Shown here piece after piece: positions 8,599-10,072 of a stretch of DNA of 10,072 nucleotides. This stretch comes from Trachipleistophora hominis (lineage: Eukaryota; Microsporidia; Pleistophoridae). The stretch spans positions 3,068 to 13,139 of the forward strand of contig JH993901.1 of NCBI GenBank assembly GCA_000316135.1. Reading direction: 5' to 3'. Made by a program: the position numbers and the translations under genes. Below the pieces are notes generated by a model. The model did no database searches. It saw only the letters and a program-made list of their open reading frames with translations, and had not been told where the DNA came from. Every line of letters begins with the position of its first letter. The first letter of the stretch is position 1.

Positions 8599-8671
8599 TG
8601 GAGAACCCAGGATTCGAACCCAGTACCTCTCGCACGCTAAGCGAGCGCTCTACCAAGTGAGCTAGTCCCCC
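8599..8671 (-). tRNA. tRNA-Ala(AGC)
   Basis: The 73-nt gene folds into a complete cloverleaf without an intron. The acceptor stem GGGGGAC pairs with GTTCTCC and contains the G3:U70 wobble that marks alanine tRNAs; the discriminator base is A. The D stem is GCTC/GAGC. The anticodon stem CTCGC/GCGAG closes the loop TTAGCGT with anticodon AGC (wobble A, read as inosine). The variable loop has 5 nt, and the T arm CTGGG-TTCGAAT-CCTGG includes two wobble pairs. CCA is not encoded. The B box GGTTCGAATCC (8610-8620) is consensus, and the A box overlaps the D arm. These are eukaryotic nuclear features. It decodes GCU and, through inosine, GCC and GCA. Confidence 0.97.
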
Positions 8672-8736
8672 GACAGCTGCATCCAACATCTGGATATTTA
8701 TTATTTATCGTTAAACTTAATCAATATCAAATAAAC

Positions 8737-8754
8737 GAATCAAAACATTGTTTC
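8737..8754 (+). repeat. 18-bp direct repeat, copy 1, with palindromic core
   Basis: GAATCAAAACATTGTTTC occurs here and again at 8797-8814, a start-to-start distance of exactly 60 bp. The core AAACA-T-TGTTT is a perfect inverted repeat around one base. The two copies sit between the tRNA and the KE-rich gene, 42-119 bp before its ATG. Confidence 0.7.
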
Positions 8755-8796
8755 CGTGTATTTTTTTCTCTAAAAGCATTCTTTGCTAAAATAGTT

Positions 8797-8814
8797 GAAT
8801 CAAAACATTGTTTC
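8797..8814 (+). promoter_or_regulatory. 18-bp direct repeat, copy 2; candidate regulator site
   Basis: This is identical over 18 bases to 8737-8754, while the flanks diverge apart from a shared ATA five to seven bases upstream. Paired dyad elements just upstream of a start codon are typical of transcription-factor sites. A short tandem duplication with conserved ends is the alternative. Confidence 0.45.
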
Positions 8815-8855
8815 AGCTTTTAAATTAATAACAAACAGTACAGATGTAAATAAAG

Positions 8856-9386
8856 ATGTTCTTCTTACATTTTCTGACCATTCGATCCATTTTTGAGAAA
8901 CGGGACGATGGCACGTTTGTAATGACACTCAAAGACATCGATGATGCCGGAGGAATCGACGGGCTGCTGGGCAAGCTGAAAGAAAGCGGGCTCCTAGGAT
9001 TCGAGCTGCCTTCAAGGAATGAGACGAAGAAATCCGAGCTGTCAACGGAAGAGGCTGCAAAGAAAGATGGCGATAAGAGCGGACTGACTGCTATCGGAGC
9101 AGGTGCCAAGGGTGGTGAGGCACAAAGCGGTGCTGAATCCAAGCAATCTGGTCAAGCCGAAAAGCAGGAAAAGAGCAAAGAGAAAGACACGCAGCGCCAA
9201 GACAAAGCAGAGCAACAACAAAAGAAACAGACGGATAAAAAGGAAGCCGAGGAGAAGAAGAAGGAGAAGGGAGCCGAAGCTGAAAAGAAGAAGAGCAACA
9301 GAAAGAAAAGACAGAAGCAAAGAAGAAAGAGAAAGATGCCGAGGCTGAGAAGAAGAAGGAGCAACAGAAAGAAAGAACTGAGGTGA
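8856..9386 (+). CDS. Lys/Glu-rich repetitive protein, N-terminal part (frame-broken)
   Basis: ATG 8856 is the first start after TAA 8847-8849. The first 14 residues (MFFLHFLTIRSIFE) are hydrophobic enough for a short signal peptide, though without a basic start. Residues 15-75 form a unique, Gly/Asp-containing segment (TLKDIDDAGGIDGLLGKLKE). From about residue 78 the chain becomes a K/E/Q/A-rich tract of the KEKE or single-helix type. After Lys at 9291-9293 the composition turns abruptly to Arg/Lys-rich and the frame stops at TGA 9384-9386. That is the signature of a shifted frame, so the true product continues in the frame at 9284-10072. No enzymatic domain is visible. Polar-tube or spore-wall-like low-complexity proteins are a guess only. 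Confidence 0.8.
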   Translation: MFFLHFLTIRSIFEKRDDGTFVMTLKDIDDAGGIDGLLGKLKESGLLGFELPSRNETKKSELSTEEAAKKDGDKSGLTAIGAGAKGGEAQSGAESKQSGQAEKQEKSKEKDTQRQDKAEQQQKKQTDKKEAEEKKKEKGAEAEKKKSNRKKRQKQRRKRKMPRLRRRRSNRKKELR

Positions 9387-9403
9387 AAAAGAAAGAAAAG
9401 GAA
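9273..9403 (+). repeat. 66-bp tandem repeat with a one-base deletion in copy 1
   Basis: Copy 1 (9273-9337, 65 nt) and copy 2 (9338-9403, 66 nt) both begin GCCGA(A/G)GCTGA(A/G)AAGAAGAAG and stay alignable throughout. Copy 2 has GAAGGAGCAACAG where copy 1 has GAAGAGCAACAG, so copy 1 lacks one G at about 9293/9294. This is the exact site of the frame break. A diverged third copy starts at 9404. Confidence 0.75.
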
Positions 9404-10072
9404 AAAGAAGCTGAGAAGAAGAAGGAGAAAGAGAAGGAAAAAGGCAAAAAGAAAGAAGAAGAACAGGCGAAGAAGAAGGAAAAGAAGGAGAAAGAAAAAG
9501 AGACTAGTAAAGAGAAAGAAGCAAAGAAACAGAAAGATAAACGAGAGAAAGAAAAGAAGAAAGAGAAAGATGAAAAGGAAAAGAAGGGAAAAAGCGAGAA
9601 GGAGAAAGATAAACAAGAGAAGGAAAAGAAAAAGGAAACAAAGAAGCCTGAAAAAGAGTCTAAAACTGCCGCTAAATCTTCAGAACAAGAATCTAAAACA
9701 TCTAAGGAAAAGGCTGATAAGTCAACTGAGAGTGAAAAGAGTACAACAGAAAGTAAATCGGAAGGTGTTGAGCCTACCGTTCAGAAATCTGAGATTAGTA
9801 GCACGGAAGGTAAGAGCTCTTCAAGTGCTTCTGCGGAAGCATCAAAAACGGTTGCATCTGATTCGATATCAACTTCGTCTGAAAAATCCGCGGAATTATC
9901 AAGTTCAATTTCTGCCTCGGTACAGTCTTCGTCAGTTCAAGCATCGTCTTCAATGCCGATGTCATCAGAGATGTCCTCAGCGATGTCTTCATCAATGCCG
10001 ATGTCATCAGAGATGTCCTCGGCGATGTCCTCATCAATGCCGATGTCATCGGAGATGTCCTCAGCGATGTCA
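9284..10072 (+). CDS. C-terminal part of the KE-rich protein, Ser/Thr- and Met/Ser-rich, open at window end
   Basis: This frame opens after TGA 9281-9283 and stays open to the end of the window. It has no credible own start and is the natural continuation of the frame begun at 8856; joined, the visible part is about 406 codons. It continues as an uninterrupted K/E-rich tract to about 9655. It then becomes Ser/Thr/Lys/Glu-rich (for example ESKTSKEKADKSTESEKS), then Ser/Ala/Val-rich. It ends in a 14-residue Met/Ser repeat truncated by the window edge. The layout, a charged helix followed by a Ser/Thr-rich, possibly O-glycosylated or phosphorylated region, suggests a structural or surface protein. 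Function is not identified. Confidence 0.75.
9953..10072 (+). repeat. 42-bp tandem repeat encoding a 14-residue Met/Ser unit
   Basis: Units start at 9953, 9995 and 10037; the third is cut by the window end. The encoded unit is MPMSSEMSSAMSSS, with Met at places 1, 3, 7 and 11. The few differences between units are mostly synonymous third-base changes (TCA/TCG, TCT/TCC), so the array is recent or kept in frame by selection. Confidence 0.9.

Noticed and set aside
8444..8689. 81-residue minus-strand frame
   Set aside because: It is translation of the tRNA-Ala gene and its flanks; the familiar LVERSLSVREV-type string is a tRNA artefact.
8737..8814. CRISPR-like array
   Set aside because: There are only two 18-bp copies, no further spacers and no cas genes, in a eukaryotic context.
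8825..9616. Leu/Phe/Ser-rich minus-strand frames opposite the KE-rich gene
   Set aside because: AAG/GAG/GAA-rich coding DNA gives CTT/CTC/TTC-rich antisense frames automatically. They are mirrors, not membrane proteins.
9795..10049. Repetitive minus-strand frame with Met/Thr/Ser units
   Set aside because: It is the antisense of the 42-bp repeat array; the plus frame continues the larger gene.

Overview
The window looks like a low-GC, loosely packed nuclear genome segment from a eukaryote, most likely a microsporidian. Direct evidence for a eukaryote is a tRNA-Ala(AGC) gene with internal A and B boxes, no encoded CCA and a Pol III T-run. Microsporidia are an inference from three things: intron-less genes; a CCCC element one base before the ATG at 8202, which matches the CCC-type start-site signal described for microsporidian genes; and AATAAA signals on or just after stop codons. 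The long gene-poor gaps and a very large secreted-type leucine-rich-repeat (LRR) protein fit the less compact microsporidian lineages. No gene was identified by homology, so the taxon is a hypothesis (about 0.6).

Layout: 1-776 is AT-rich, with small, coding-like but unrecognised pieces. 777-5287 (minus) is one long gene broken into two frames. The 5' part carries a signal-peptide-like start. The main part is a solenoid of about 21-residue LRR-like turns grouped into an 84-residue super-repeat with a recurrent Cys. The break falls exactly on an A AAA AAG heptamer that is in phase for -1 slippage, although a lost A in a homopolymer is the simpler explanation. 5288-8201 is a 2.9 kb gap with hairpins, a nested inverted repeat and at least two decayed-looking coding stretches. 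8202-8402 (plus) encodes a 66-residue single-span membrane protein. 8599-8671 (minus) is tRNA-Ala(AGC). Two exact 18-bp repeats with a palindromic core, 60 bp apart, lie upstream of the last gene. 8856 to the window end (plus) is a Lys/Glu-rich then Ser/Thr-rich then Met/Ser-repeat protein. It also shows a one-base frame break, inside a 66-bp tandem repeat.

The two protein-coding frame breaks have the same polarity (one base too few), and both sit in homopolymer-like or low-complexity sequence. They should be judged together: shared sequencing error is the default, with recoding or gene decay as alternatives. No operon-like or pathway linkage between the genes is visible. The common theme is secreted or surface-type, repeat-expanded, lineage-specific proteins.
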